Assembly: GCA_964460115.1 (NCBI GenBank)
Contig: CAYWPR010000021.1
Span: 16,409-80,408, forward strand
Length of the DNA: 64,000 nt
From: JAEUJZ01 sp964460115
Lineage (GTDB): Bacteria; Myxococcota_A; Polyangia; Palsa-1104; JAEUJZ01
Direction of reading: 5' to 3'
Below are positions 44,460 through 52,562 of the stretch, in pieces; within the stretch, counting starts at the first letter, position 1, and every line of letters begins with the position of its first letter. The translations under genes and the position numbers were made by a program. Below the pieces are notes generated by a model. The model saw only the letters and a program-made list of their open reading frames with translations, was not told where the DNA came from and searched no databases.

Positions 44460-46427
44460 ATGCGGCGACACAACGTGGCGTGCAAACCGATCCTTCATCT
44501 TGAGGTGGCGGCGGTGGTACTCATGAGCAGCCTCGCCGGATGTGGACTTGACGCGCAACACGGCGACTGCAGCGAGTTTCTGGCCAGTGCTGAATGCGAC
44601 ACGGTGCGCACGCAGCTTGGACTTCTGGATGATCATCCGCCAGTCGATGCGAGCAATCGTTTTGGCCGCTGCGTAAAAGACGGAACCAGCGAATGTCTGT
44701 TGGAAGATGCCGCGGTCAAACTTGGGCAGCGGCTATTTTTCGATCGCTGTTTGTCCGTTGGCAAAGACACCGGATGTGTGACCTGTCATGAACCGAGCGT
44801 CGCCTTTATCGATGGACGCGTTCGCGCGGTTTTGTCCGCGCCCGTAGGCACGCCGCCGACAGCGCTGCCGCTTATCACTCCGCTGACCGCGGAAAGCGTC
44901 AAAACTCCGCCGCCGATGGTCCAGGCCCAGCTCGATCTGTCCGGGGCGCCGCTGGCTCATTGGGACAGTCAAAAATGGGTTCCGGTGTTTCGTCGGCCGC
45001 AATCAAGTCTTGGCTCGGTGGCTTCTGGAGTGTCGGGCGGAACGCCGCGGCATTCGCCCTCTCTTTACAATATTGCCTATGGCGCAGGCTTTCCGGCCAG
45101 CGATGGGGCGCGCGTAGCCGGAACCATTTGGTCACCATGGGATGGCCGTTATGATTCGCACTGGGCACTGGTTGCCGACGTGCTGGAAGGCGCAACGACG
45201 CAAAACACCGATCGAGCGCACATTGCGCTGCGTGTCTTTCTAAAGCACCGCGCTGAATATGAGGGGATGACCGGCAAGTCCTTGCCGGATTTTCAAGCGC
45301 GCAATGGAGACAATAAGTATGTCTATTTGCGCCATGGCTCGCCGACGTATTCCTCGCACAAGTGTTGGTATAACCCGGGGGCGTGCGTCGATCCGGATTC
45401 GGCACCGGCCACCGAGCAAGTGCGTGCGGACATCAACGAAATCTTCGTCAACGCCGGAAAGGCTTTGTCGTCCTACATGCGCCGGCTGCGTTCAAATCAT
45501 TCGCCCTATGATACGTGGCTGGCAGGAAAACCCGATGCATTAAGCCCGGCCGCGCAGCGCGGGCTGCGGCTTTTTATCGGCAAGGCCGAGTGTGTCCTGT
45601 GCCATAGCGGTCCGAACTTTACCGATGGACGCTTTCACAATCTGGGGGTTCCCGCGGTCGATCCCGAGTGGCGAACGGCGGGCAGCAAGGCCGATATGAC
45701 CCCTATCGAAGCGCAGCGCGATTGCTTTGCAGGAATGGGTCCGCAGCCTTTTTGCGTCGATCCAGGCCGCAATGGCTGGCAGGCGCGGGCCTCTGGCCAA
45801 TGCATAGACGATTCGGCTTCTGTAAACGGCCAAAGCGCCCGTTGCCAGCGCGTGGATCAGCCGGATAGCTTGGGACTTTACGATGTGCCGATGGATTGCC
45901 GCTCTGCCGCCAGCGATGCCACCGACAAAAATGCGCAATGCATGCCGCAGAGCGTCTATCCGGTCAGCAAATGTACCGCGGTAACTGCCGAAACCTGCCA
46001 GGCCGATCCGCTGTGCGAGTGGTATGACATGCCGCGCATGGGGGTGCAGACCTCGCCGCGTTGTGTCGCCAAAAGCGATGCGAGCGAGATCGCGCAATTT
46101 AAGACCCCGACCCTGCGCAACGTTGCGCTGACTTTTCCCTACATGCACAACGGCGCTTTGTTTGACTATGGCCCGGCTGAACGCGGCGAGCTGCCCATGG
46201 ACGATTCGACTCCGCATTTGCGCCGAGTGGTCCGTTTCTACAACGAGGGCGGCGGCACGCCGTCGGGCGGATCGCGCGATTCGCAGATTCGTCCGCTGCA
46301 CCTGACCGAGCTTGAAATCGACGATCTGGTGGAATTTCTAAAGTCGCTGACCGACAATTCTTTGGCCAGCGAGCCGATCTCGACCGTTCCGGCAGATTTG
46401 GTGGATGTAAGCGATTGCCCGGGCTAA
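44460..46427 (+). CDS. Di-haem cytochrome c peroxidase/MauG-family lipoprotein
   Basis: AAAGGAAG precedes the ATG. The 655-aa protein has a signal with lipobox SLAGC (Cys28). Two c-type haem sites are present: CVTCH at residues 106-110 and CVLCH at 378-382. The second is followed by SGPNFTDGRFHNLGVP, and FKTPTLRNVALTFPYMHNGAL near the end is the family C-terminal signature. Such enzymes reduce hydrogen peroxide or perform long-range oxidation. It is much longer than CcpA (about 340 aa). A Cys-rich block of more than 100 residues (about 420-535; CFAGMGPQPFC, CRSAASD, CTAVTAETCQADPLCEW) is inserted between the second haem and the C-terminal signature. It follows the porin-like gene by about 100 bases. 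Confidence 0.9.
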   Translation: MRRHNVACKPILHLEVAAVVLMSSLAGCGLDAQHGDCSEFLASAECDTVRTQLGLLDDHPPVDASNRFGRCVKDGTSECLLEDAAVKLGQRLFFDRCLSVGKDTGCVTCHEPSVAFIDGRVRAVLSAPVGTPPTALPLITPLTAESVKTPPPMVQAQLDLSGAPLAHWDSQKWVPVFRRPQSSLGSVASGVSGGTPRHSPSLYNIAYGAGFPASDGARVAGTIWSPWDGRYDSHWALVADVLEGATTQNTDRAHIALRVFLKHRAEYEGMTGKSLPDFQARNGDNKYVYLRHGSPTYSSHKCWYNPGACVDPDSAPATEQVRADINEIFVNAGKALSSYMRRLRSNHSPYDTWLAGKPDALSPAAQRGLRLFIGKAECVLCHSGPNFTDGRFHNLGVPAVDPEWRTAGSKADMTPIEAQRDCFAGMGPQPFCVDPGRNGWQARASGQCIDDSASVNGQSARCQRVDQPDSLGLYDVPMDCRSAASDATDKNAQCMPQSVYPVSKCTAVTAETCQADPLCEWYDMPRMGVQTSPRCVAKSDASEIAQFKTPTLRNVALTFPYMHNGALFDYGPAERGELPMDDSTPHLRRVVRFYNEGGGTPSGGSRDSQIRPLHLTELEIDDLVEFLKSLTDNSLASEPISTVPADLVDVSDCPG

Positions 46428-46768
46428 GTATCGTCTGCGCTGCCCTTTGACGGCAGCAGCGATGGCGTAGCTCGAGCGGAAAGCGGAGCGGCACTTGCGC
46501 CTTCCGGCAAGCTGCCGCTTTTTTTGACCGCCAGCCGATGTTCCAAATCCGAATCGAGCGAGATGAGTATCGATTCCAGATTCTCAATGCGCGCTTCCAG
46601 TTCTTTTTGCTTGGCGTCGTGTTCCTGACGAGTCGCAGCGGCGGGCAGACGATGGCTGGTCATGCTGGCCTCTAGCTGCTTTTCACGAAACTTAAAGTAT
46701 TTGCTGATAAAGACCAGGGCAACAGGAGTGCCAAAAACCACAAATGGAACCACAATCTCGGGTGACAT
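46424..46768 (-). CDS. Small membrane protein with coiled coil, 114 aa
   Basis: An N-terminal TM helix (VPFVVFGTPVALVFISKYF, residues 7-25) is followed by a charged coiled coil (EHDAKQKELEARIENLESILISLDSDLEHRL), then a flexible Ser/Pro tail. This is the layout of PspB-like or small envelope-stress membrane proteins, but no specific family is assigned. Its stop overlaps the stop region of the convergent peroxidase gene by 4 bases. The ribosome-binding site is weak. Confidence 0.7.
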   Translation of the reverse strand: MSPEIVVPFVVFGTPVALVFISKYFKFREKQLEASMTSHRLPAAATRQEHDAKQKELEARIENLESILISLDSDLEHRLAVKKSGSLPEGASAAPLSARATPSLLPSKGSADDT

Positions 46769-46874
46769 GGCGGCATCCTAGCAGGATTCGCATTTTGCAA
46801 AAACGCGGCGCGGTTACGTCGCCGTCGAATTCCGCACGGCAGTGCGAACATCGCTCGAGGGCGCCAAATCTTGT

Positions 46875-48467
46875 ATGATGCGCAAAATGTCCGGTCAGAA
46901 TTCCCAAACACCGCCGCTCGAAGCTCTTGATTTCGTCGCCGACCTACGCGCCAAAGTGGCACGCAGCCAGCAAGGCGGCGCCGCCAAATACCACGAAAAA
47001 AACGCCAGCGAAGGCAAACTCTTCTGTCGCGAGCGTCTGCGTCTCTTGTTTGACGAAGGCAGTGAATTTGTCGAAGACGGCCTTTTGGCCAATCAATCCG
47101 CCGGCGACCTTCCGGCCGATGGCGTGATTACCGGGTTTGGCCGTGTTCATGGCCGCCCGGTGGCGGTGATGGCCAACGACAGCACGGTGAAAGCCGGTTC
47201 CTGGGGCGCGCGCACCGTCGAGAAAATCGTACGCATACAGGAAGCAGCGGGACGGCTGCGCATGCCGCTTATCTATTTAGTGGACAGCGCCGGGGCCCGC
47301 ATCACCGACCAGCTAGATATGTTTCCCGGGCGCCGCCACGCCGGGCGCATTTTCAACAATCAGGTGCAGCTTTCGGGCTCTATCGCGCAGATTTGCTTGC
47401 TGTTTGGTCCGTCGGCCGCCGGCGGCGCTTATATTCCGGCGTTTTGCGACGTGCTATTCATGGTCGAAAACAACGCCTCGATGTACCTGGGTTCGCCGCG
47501 CATGGCCGAGATGGTCATTGGCGAGAAGACCACCCTGGAAGAAATGGGCGGTGCGCGCATGCACTGCGAAGTTTCGGGCTGCGGCGATCTTTTGGCCAAA
47601 AACGAAGCCGACTGCATCAAAGCCTGTCGCGACTATTTGCGCTACATGCCGCAGCATGCCGGGGCGCCGCCATTGACCTTGCCGGCCGATGTGCCGCGCC
47701 AGCCCAAACCCGGGGCGCGGCGCATTGATGACATTTTGCCGCGCAATCACAACCAGGCTTGCGATGTGCTGCAGATCATCGAAGCGCTGGTGGACGAGGG
47801 CAGCTTTTTTGAAATCAAGCGGCTGTTCGCGCGCGAGCTTGTCACTGGTTTTGCTCGCTTAAACGGCCAACCCATTGGCATTGTCGCCTCGCAATCAAAA
47901 TGGAAGGGCGGCGTGCTGTTTGTCGATAGCGCTGACAAAGCGGCGCGTTTTATCTGGCTGTGCGACGCGTTTGATATCCCGCTTTTGTTTTTGGCCGACG
48001 TGCCCGGATTCATGATTGGCAAAGCGGTCGAGCGGCAGGGCATCATTCGCCATGGCGCCAAAATGATTTCGGCGGTGGCCGATGCCAGCGTGCCCAAAAT
48101 TTGCGTGGTGCTGCGCAAGGCCTACGGCGCGGGGCTTTACGCCATGTGCGGTCCGGGTTTTGAACCGGATGCCACCATTGCTTTGCCGCAGGCCAGCATT
48201 GCCGTCATGGGGCCCGAGGCGGCGGTGAACGCCGTCTATTACAACAAAATTCAAGAACGTCCCGAAGCCGAGCGTCCGGCGTACATCGAAACGCTGCGCA
48301 CCGAATATCGCCACGACATCGATATCTATAAATTGGCCAACGATCTGCATATCGATGCCGTGGTGGAAGGGGACAGTTTGCGTGCCGAGCTGTGTCAGCG
48401 CTTCGCCTATGCCGCGCAAAAGCGCATCACCGGCTATGCGCGCAAGCGCTCGGTGACGCCCGTGTAA
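46875..48467 (+). CDS. Acyl-CoA carboxylase carboxyltransferase (beta) subunit
   Basis: The start is uncertain (ATG 46875, 46878 or 46887; a GTG at 46842 is less likely), giving about 530 aa. It has the tandem crotonase-fold carboxyltransferase domains: KLFCRERLRLLFDEGSEF, then the N-lobe oxyanion region GPSAAGGAYIPAFCD, and the C-lobe RLNGQPIGIVASQ, FLADVPGFMIG and KAYGAGLYAM. These enzymes move CO2 from carboxybiotin to propionyl-, methylcrotonyl- or acetyl-CoA. The substrate is not determined. No biotin carboxylase or carrier gene is adjacent, so the partner must be encoded elsewhere. Confidence 0.93.
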   Translation: MMRKMSGQNSQTPPLEALDFVADLRAKVARSQQGGAAKYHEKNASEGKLFCRERLRLLFDEGSEFVEDGLLANQSAGDLPADGVITGFGRVHGRPVAVMANDSTVKAGSWGARTVEKIVRIQEAAGRLRMPLIYLVDSAGARITDQLDMFPGRRHAGRIFNNQVQLSGSIAQICLLFGPSAAGGAYIPAFCDVLFMVENNASMYLGSPRMAEMVIGEKTTLEEMGGARMHCEVSGCGDLLAKNEADCIKACRDYLRYMPQHAGAPPLTLPADVPRQPKPGARRIDDILPRNHNQACDVLQIIEALVDEGSFFEIKRLFARELVTGFARLNGQPIGIVASQSKWKGGVLFVDSADKAARFIWLCDAFDIPLLFLADVPGFMIGKAVERQGIIRHGAKMISAVADASVPKICVVLRKAYGAGLYAMCGPGFEPDATIALPQASIAVMGPEAAVNAVYYNKIQERPEAERPAYIETLRTEYRHDIDIYKLANDLHIDAVVEGDSLRAELCQRFAYAAQKRITGYARKRSVTPV

Positions 48468-48529
48468 GGCCCAAGCCCGGCGGCGCCGTTTGCCGCGTAG
48501 ACGTTCGTCGAGCCAGGAAGAGATACATA

Positions 48530-49465
48530 TTGGAAAAAGAGTCACAGGCCGAAGCGCCAAGCCCGATTCGCGGACACAAATGCCCGCACTGCTCGGCGGC
48601 GTTGACGATAAATTTCGAGGATTCGGTGGTTCGTTGCGCCTATTGCCGAAACTCGATACGAATTGAGCGTTATGAACCGCGGTTTGGCCGGCGCGCACCT
48701 CATGTCATCTATGTGAATGCGCGACCGCGCCGACCTTTGTCGGCCGGCGGAATTCTGACGGTGTTTGCGCTGCTGCTTTTGCCCGTGGTTTTTGCCGTCG
48801 GCAAAAAAGTCGTGCGCCAGGTGCAACATCTGCTTTCGCCCTGGCCGGCCATCTGCGACGCCAATCAAGAACTGCTCATCGTCGATAAAACTTACACGGC
48901 GACCGGATCGGAACCGCTCATTCAGATTCACGGAAACTGCCGAGTGACGGTGCTAAACAGCCGCTTGACGGCGGATGTGGTTTTGCAAAGTACGACGACA
49001 GCGCCGCTGCTTATTCAAAATAGCGTCCTTATCGGCCGCAAGCTGGGGCTCGACCTTGAGTACGGCCGCGGTCCGGTCGAAATTCAAAATAACAGCCTGG
49101 TGCAGGCTCCCATCGCCATCCTCGCTGGTCACGCGGCGAGTCTGCATGTGGATAGCGGAAGCAAGCTCGACGCTTTGGAAGTGGCCCTAAAACTTGAAAC
49201 TTCGGCGACGGTGATTCTGGAAAGGGCGACGATTTTTAGCAAAGAAATCGCCATTCAGGCTCGCGACGGCTTGAACCTCCAGATTCGCGAGGGGCGCATC
49301 GAAAGTTCGAAAGATGCGATTGTGGCCGACTTCGGAGTGTCTATCGAAGCGCGCAAATCGACTTTGCACGGGGGGCGTCGAGTATTTGCATTCAGCCGCC
49401 GCCCCGCGGCTTTGACTCTGATTGAGACCACCCTCGAAGGAGAGCAAGTATACGCGCCTAAGTAG
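48530..49465 (+). CDS. Zinc-ribbon, single-TM, beta-helix-like protein (paralogue 1)
   Basis: I propose a TTG start at 48530, with AGGAAG about ten bases upstream, giving 311 aa. A four-Cys zinc ribbon (CPHCSAAL ... CAYCRNSI) is at about residues 18-43, followed by a basic stretch and one TM helix (AGGILTVFALLLLPVVFAVG). A C-terminal domain of short repeating strands follows (VLNSRLTADVVLQS, LLIQNSVLIGRKLGLDL, VEIQNNSLVQAPIAI), which looks like a right-handed parallel beta-helix. The ribbon would be on one side of the membrane and the beta-helix on the other. The next gene is a clear paralogue with the same layout and a similar non-ATG start. I do not recognise the family. Confidence 0.82.
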   Translation: MEKESQAEAPSPIRGHKCPHCSAALTINFEDSVVRCAYCRNSIRIERYEPRFGRRAPHVIYVNARPRRPLSAGGILTVFALLLLPVVFAVGKKVVRQVQHLLSPWPAICDANQELLIVDKTYTATGSEPLIQIHGNCRVTVLNSRLTADVVLQSTTTAPLLIQNSVLIGRKLGLDLEYGRGPVEIQNNSLVQAPIAILAGHAASLHVDSGSKLDALEVALKLETSATVILERATIFSKEIAIQARDGLNLQIREGRIESSKDAIVADFGVSIEARKSTLHGGRRVFAFSRRPAALTLIETTLEGEQVYAPK

Positions 49466-49522
49466 CGCCGCCTGATGCCGCTACCGAACCTGAAATTTCA
49501 GATCTTGGAAAGACGCCAAGCC

Positions 49523-50479
49523 GTGGAAGACATCAAAGTCAGCTTGCATAAATGTCCGAATTGCTCGGCCGCGCTGACCGTCAATTCGGAAGATACCGAC
49601 CTAAAGTGCGCATACTGCCAGCACTCAATACATATCGAGCGCAAGCGGCCGCGCTTTATTTTGTGGCGCGCCCGCGATGTGCTTTATGTCGATGTAGCGC
49701 CGCCACAGCCTTTGTCGCGCGGAGCGGTGCTTTTGATTCTCGGATTGCTGCTGCTGCCGTTTGCCATTGCCGAAGGGCCAAGCGTCTTTCGCAAAGCGGG
49801 CCATTTGCTGCGACCGTTGCCGGCGATTTGTGCGAACAAGGAAGAACTAGTCATCTCGGATCAGACGTTTACGGCCACCGGGCCCGAGCCGCTTCTTCGC
49901 GTGGAAGCGGGTTGTCACCTGACCCTTGCCAATAGTCACTTGGAAGCCGATGTGATTTTGCGCAGCAGCGGCAATGCGCAGATCACGATTTCAAACAGTG
50001 TTCTTATCGGTCACAAGCTGGTGCTGGATATGCCGCATGGGGGAAGGCTCCTCATTCAAAATGGCAGTCAATTGCGCGGCCAAAATGGCATCGTCTCTGC
50101 TGCGGGAATGGAATTGCGCCTAAGCGGCAGCGAAATCGAAGCAGACGAGGTCGCCGTCAAATTGGGAATGTCGTCCAAAGTCTCCTTAGAGGACGCCAAA
50201 ATCAAAGGCCAAGAAGTCGGGCTTTTGACATTGTTTGGCTTGACGCTAAACAGCCGTGGCGGGCGAATCGAAAGCGCCGGAGACGCGATCGTGAGTGACT
50301 TTGGCCCTCACATCGAATTGCGCAAATCAGCGGTAAAGGGCGGGCGCAGGGCATTTTCGTTTAGCAGCCAACCGGCGACGCTATCCCTTATCGAGTCAAC
50401 CGTCGAAGGCGCTCAAGTTTTTGATCGTCTGGTCAAAGACGGTGCGGCTTTGGACAAAGCCGGCTTAAGGGGCCAGTAG
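49523..50479 (+). CDS. Zinc-ribbon, single-TM, beta-helix-like protein (paralogue 2)
   Basis: The GTG at 49523 has GGAAAG ten bases upstream and aligns with the TTG start of paralogue 1; the ATG at 49475 lacks a ribosome-binding site. The product is about 318 aa. It has zinc ribbon CPNCSAAL ... CAYCQHSI, TM helix GAVLLILGLLLLPFAIA, then a domain with PLLRVEAGCHLTLANSHLE, ISNSVLIGHKLVLDM and RGGRIESAGDAIVSDFG, each with a match in paralogue 1. Its 3' end overlaps the convergent PAAR-like gene by 15 bases. A membrane sensor or a structural surface protein are both possible. Confidence 0.82.
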   Translation: MEDIKVSLHKCPNCSAALTVNSEDTDLKCAYCQHSIHIERKRPRFILWRARDVLYVDVAPPQPLSRGAVLLILGLLLLPFAIAEGPSVFRKAGHLLRPLPAICANKEELVISDQTFTATGPEPLLRVEAGCHLTLANSHLEADVILRSSGNAQITISNSVLIGHKLVLDMPHGGRLLIQNGSQLRGQNGIVSAAGMELRLSGSEIEADEVAVKLGMSSKVSLEDAKIKGQEVGLLTLFGLTLNSRGGRIESAGDAIVSDFGPHIELRKSAVKGGRRAFSFSSQPATLSLIESTVEGAQVFDRLVKDGAALDKAGLRGQ

Positions 50480-50857
50480 CAGGACTTTGAACTGGCTGGG
50501 AACGACGCGGACCCCCGGACAGTTGGTAGAATTCTGCAGCGCAATGCTGGTCATTCTTGTGGCGCATGCACCGCCCACAAGTACCGTAAATGCCGCGGTG
50601 GTATGACGCGCCGGTCCCATGACGGTTCCCGAGGCGACTCCGGTGTTGACCCCAGCGTTGTCGCCGTTTGTCATCACCACCGACGAGGATAAGTTGTGCG
50701 CAGGGGCATACCCGAATAAAACCTTGTACGCCGCCGGCGTGGCCATGGGACCGGCGGCGATGTTGGGATAGGGGATTGGTACGGGAGCCGGCATCGGCGT
50801 TAAACAGACATCAGGGAATCCGATGTCTATGCCGGACATTTGCGTATTGGCGAACAT
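50465..50857 (-). CDS. PAAR-like DUF4150 protein (T6SS spike tip)
   Basis: The 130-aa protein starts MFANTQMSGIDIGFPDVCLTPMPAPVPIPYPN, the typical opening of DUF4150. It has many short Gly/Thr turns (VASGTVMGPARHT) and SQFKVLLLAP at the end. DUF4150 proteins take the place of PAAR proteins as the tip on the VgrG spike in type VI secretion. GAGGAGATCGAC before the ATG is a strong ribosome-binding site. It ends directly after the tip domain, without a toxin fusion, and no toxin gene follows on this strand. Confidence 0.88.
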   Translation of the reverse strand: MFANTQMSGIDIGFPDVCLTPMPAPVPIPYPNIAAGPMATPAAYKVLFGYAPAHNLSSSVVMTNGDNAGVNTGVASGTVMGPARHTTAAFTVLVGGACATRMTSIALQNSTNCPGVRVVPSQFKVLLLAP

Positions 50858-50895
50858 GTCGATCTCCTCGGGTTCCTCGAATAGGATCGAGCCCT

Positions 50896-51513
50896 TTAAC
50901 CAATATGAATTTGACCGCCATCCACTTTGATAAGCCGGTCAGCATGCAGGCTGGCATCCTGTCCCTGCAGGGTCAGTTCTTTTTCGGCGCTATAGTCAAT
51001 GCGTCCGGCTTTGACTTGTTCGGTATCGACGACGATGCGTTGCGAAAAGTGGACGCGCTGCAGAAGCCGCGTAAGCAGCGACTCGCAATGCTGAGCAAAC
51101 AGGCGAATGCTGCGGATCACTAGGTTTGCCTCAGCCGCGCTGACTCGCAGACCTTTGGCGGCGATTCCTACTTCTGCGGCGGACGCCAGGGTCACTCCTT
51201 TTTGCGCATTGACGGAAAAAGCGCCTTGCGGCAGCCGAATTTCCAGGTCGCGGTCAAATTCCAGGCGCGCTACATGCTGACTGCGCCGTTCCAGAACCGC
51301 CAAAATCCAAACGCCGCTTGGCCCGACGGATACTAAGACATGATCTTGAAGCTCCGGAACCAGCATGCAACTGGCGGCGCGCCGCGCTTTGTAATCGCCG
51401 CTTGAAGTACGGACGACAACCGTTTCTTCGGTCGACAGAAACACTTCGCCTTCTAAAAGCGCCGCGTATTGCGCTGTGGAAGGAGTCGCTAACTTATGCA
51501 TGGATTGCCTCAT
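50896..51513 (-). CDS. DUF3540-family T6SS accessory protein
   Basis: The start at 51513 overlaps the upstream stop as ATGA, giving 205 aa; ATGs at 51531 and 51501 are alternatives. The protein has a beta-rich first half (VVVRTSSGDYKARRAASCM, HVLVSVGPSGVWILAVLERR, EIRLPQGAFSV). The second half is a helix-strand with RIVVDTEQVKAGRIDYSAEKELTLQG and ends VDGGQIHIG. This is the DUF3540 pattern, known from T6SS vgrG neighbourhoods. The molecular role is not established; cargo loading or spike assembly is likely from context. Confidence 0.85.
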   Translation of the reverse strand: MRQSMHKLATPSTAQYAALLEGEVFLSTEETVVVRTSSGDYKARRAASCMLVPELQDHVLVSVGPSGVWILAVLERRSQHVARLEFDRDLEIRLPQGAFSVNAQKGVTLASAAEVGIAAKGLRVSAAEANLVIRSIRLFAQHCESLLTRLLQRVHFSQRIVVDTEQVKAGRIDYSAEKELTLQGQDASLHADRLIKVDGGQIHIG

Positions 51514-52562
51514 TCGTACATCGGCTGCCATTTTTCCGCCTCGGCCAGTTCGCGATCATCGCCGAGCGCGGCTCGACGATCGCTGAAACGAGTGTTTTCT
51601 TCTTGGGTGCGATGAAATCGCGCGCGAAACAGGGTCGCGCCCTGAAAATCGCTATTTCGCAAATTGGCATGGGACAGATCGGCATAGGTCAAATCGCTGC
51701 CCGTAAATCGAGTTTCGCGGCAAGTGCTTTGCACAAGCGACGCTTGTTGCAGATTCGACTCGCTAAAATCGGCATTGCTTAGATCGGCGCCGATAAACTG
51801 CGATTGCGCAAATTGCGCTCGGCGCAACGATGCGCCGTCCAGTCGCGCGCCGATAAAAAGCGACCGATTTGCCTGTACCCCATCCAGCTTGGCGCCGCTG
51901 AGACAAGCATCCTTAAAATTGCACTGGTTTAGCGTTGCATTGCGCAGATCGCATCCGGACAGGTCGGCTCCCATGAACTGGGTCAGCGACAAATCCAACT
52001 CGCGCAGCACGAGGTTTGCCAGCCGGCTTTCAATCAGAACGGACATTTCAAAGCGTGTCTTGTCAAATACCACGCCGGAAAAATCCGCCTTAAGCATGGT
52101 GACCTGCTTGAGGTGGCAGCCAGAAAAATCCACACCGCCAAGTTGCACTTCGGAAAACACCGCTCGATCGAGCTCGGCGCTGCGCAGGCAGGCTCCGGAT
52201 AAATCGCAGCGATGAAATACGGTCAAAGGCAGCCGCGCTTGGCCAAAGTCGCAGTGTGTAAGCTCGCAGTCTAGAAGCTGCGCATTGGCCAAAAAGCTTT
52301 CGCGCAGCGCGGCCCCGGAAAACTGGCAGCGTTCCAGGGTGGTATGGTGCAGATTGACCTCGCATAGATTCGCCTGCGAAAGGTCGCAGCCTTGCAGCAA
52401 GGATTCGCGAAGCTGCGCTTGCGCCAAGTTGGCGCCACGCAGGTTGCACTTCATCAAAACGGCACCGCCTAGGTTTAGGCCGCGCAGATCCATCTGCGCA
52501 AGATTGATTCCCTCCAGCACTTCGCCGTGGGTCACTAAGTCGATGAGCTCATCGCGGTGCAT
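51510..52562 (-). CDS. Pentapeptide-repeat protein (T6SS cassette)
   Basis: The 350-aa protein is made almost entirely of A(D/N)LxX pentapeptide repeats after a short N-terminal helix (MHRDELIDLVTHGEVLEG). Examples are LRGLNLGGAVLMKCNL, ADFSGVVFDKTRFEMS and ADLSNADFSESNLQQASL. Such proteins fold as a right-handed quadrilateral beta-helix. It overlaps the upstream DUF2169 gene by 14 bases and the downstream DUF3540 gene by 4, so all are co-translated. Its role, probably with VgrG/PAAR as an adaptor or chaperone, is inferred from the conserved neighbourhood. Confidence 0.9.
   Translation of the reverse strand: MHRDELIDLVTHGEVLEGINLAQMDLRGLNLGGAVLMKCNLRGANLAQAQLRESLLQGCDLSQANLCEVNLHHTTLERCQFSGAALRESFLANAQLLDCELTHCDFGQARLPLTVFHRCDLSGACLRSAELDRAVFSEVQLGGVDFSGCHLKQVTMLKADFSGVVFDKTRFEMSVLIESRLANLVLRELDLSLTQFMGADLSGCDLRNATLNQCNFKDACLSGAKLDGVQANRSLFIGARLDGASLRRAQFAQSQFIGADLSNADFSESNLQQASLVQSTCRETRFTGSDLTYADLSHANLRNSDFQGATLFRARFHRTQEENTRFSDRRAALGDDRELAEAEKWQPMYE

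Noticed and set aside
49475..49522. ATG 49475 as the start of the second zinc-ribbon paralogue
   Set aside because: No ribosome-binding site precedes it, and the extra 16 residues have no match in paralogue 1, whose start aligns with the GTG at 49523. It remains a possible alternative.
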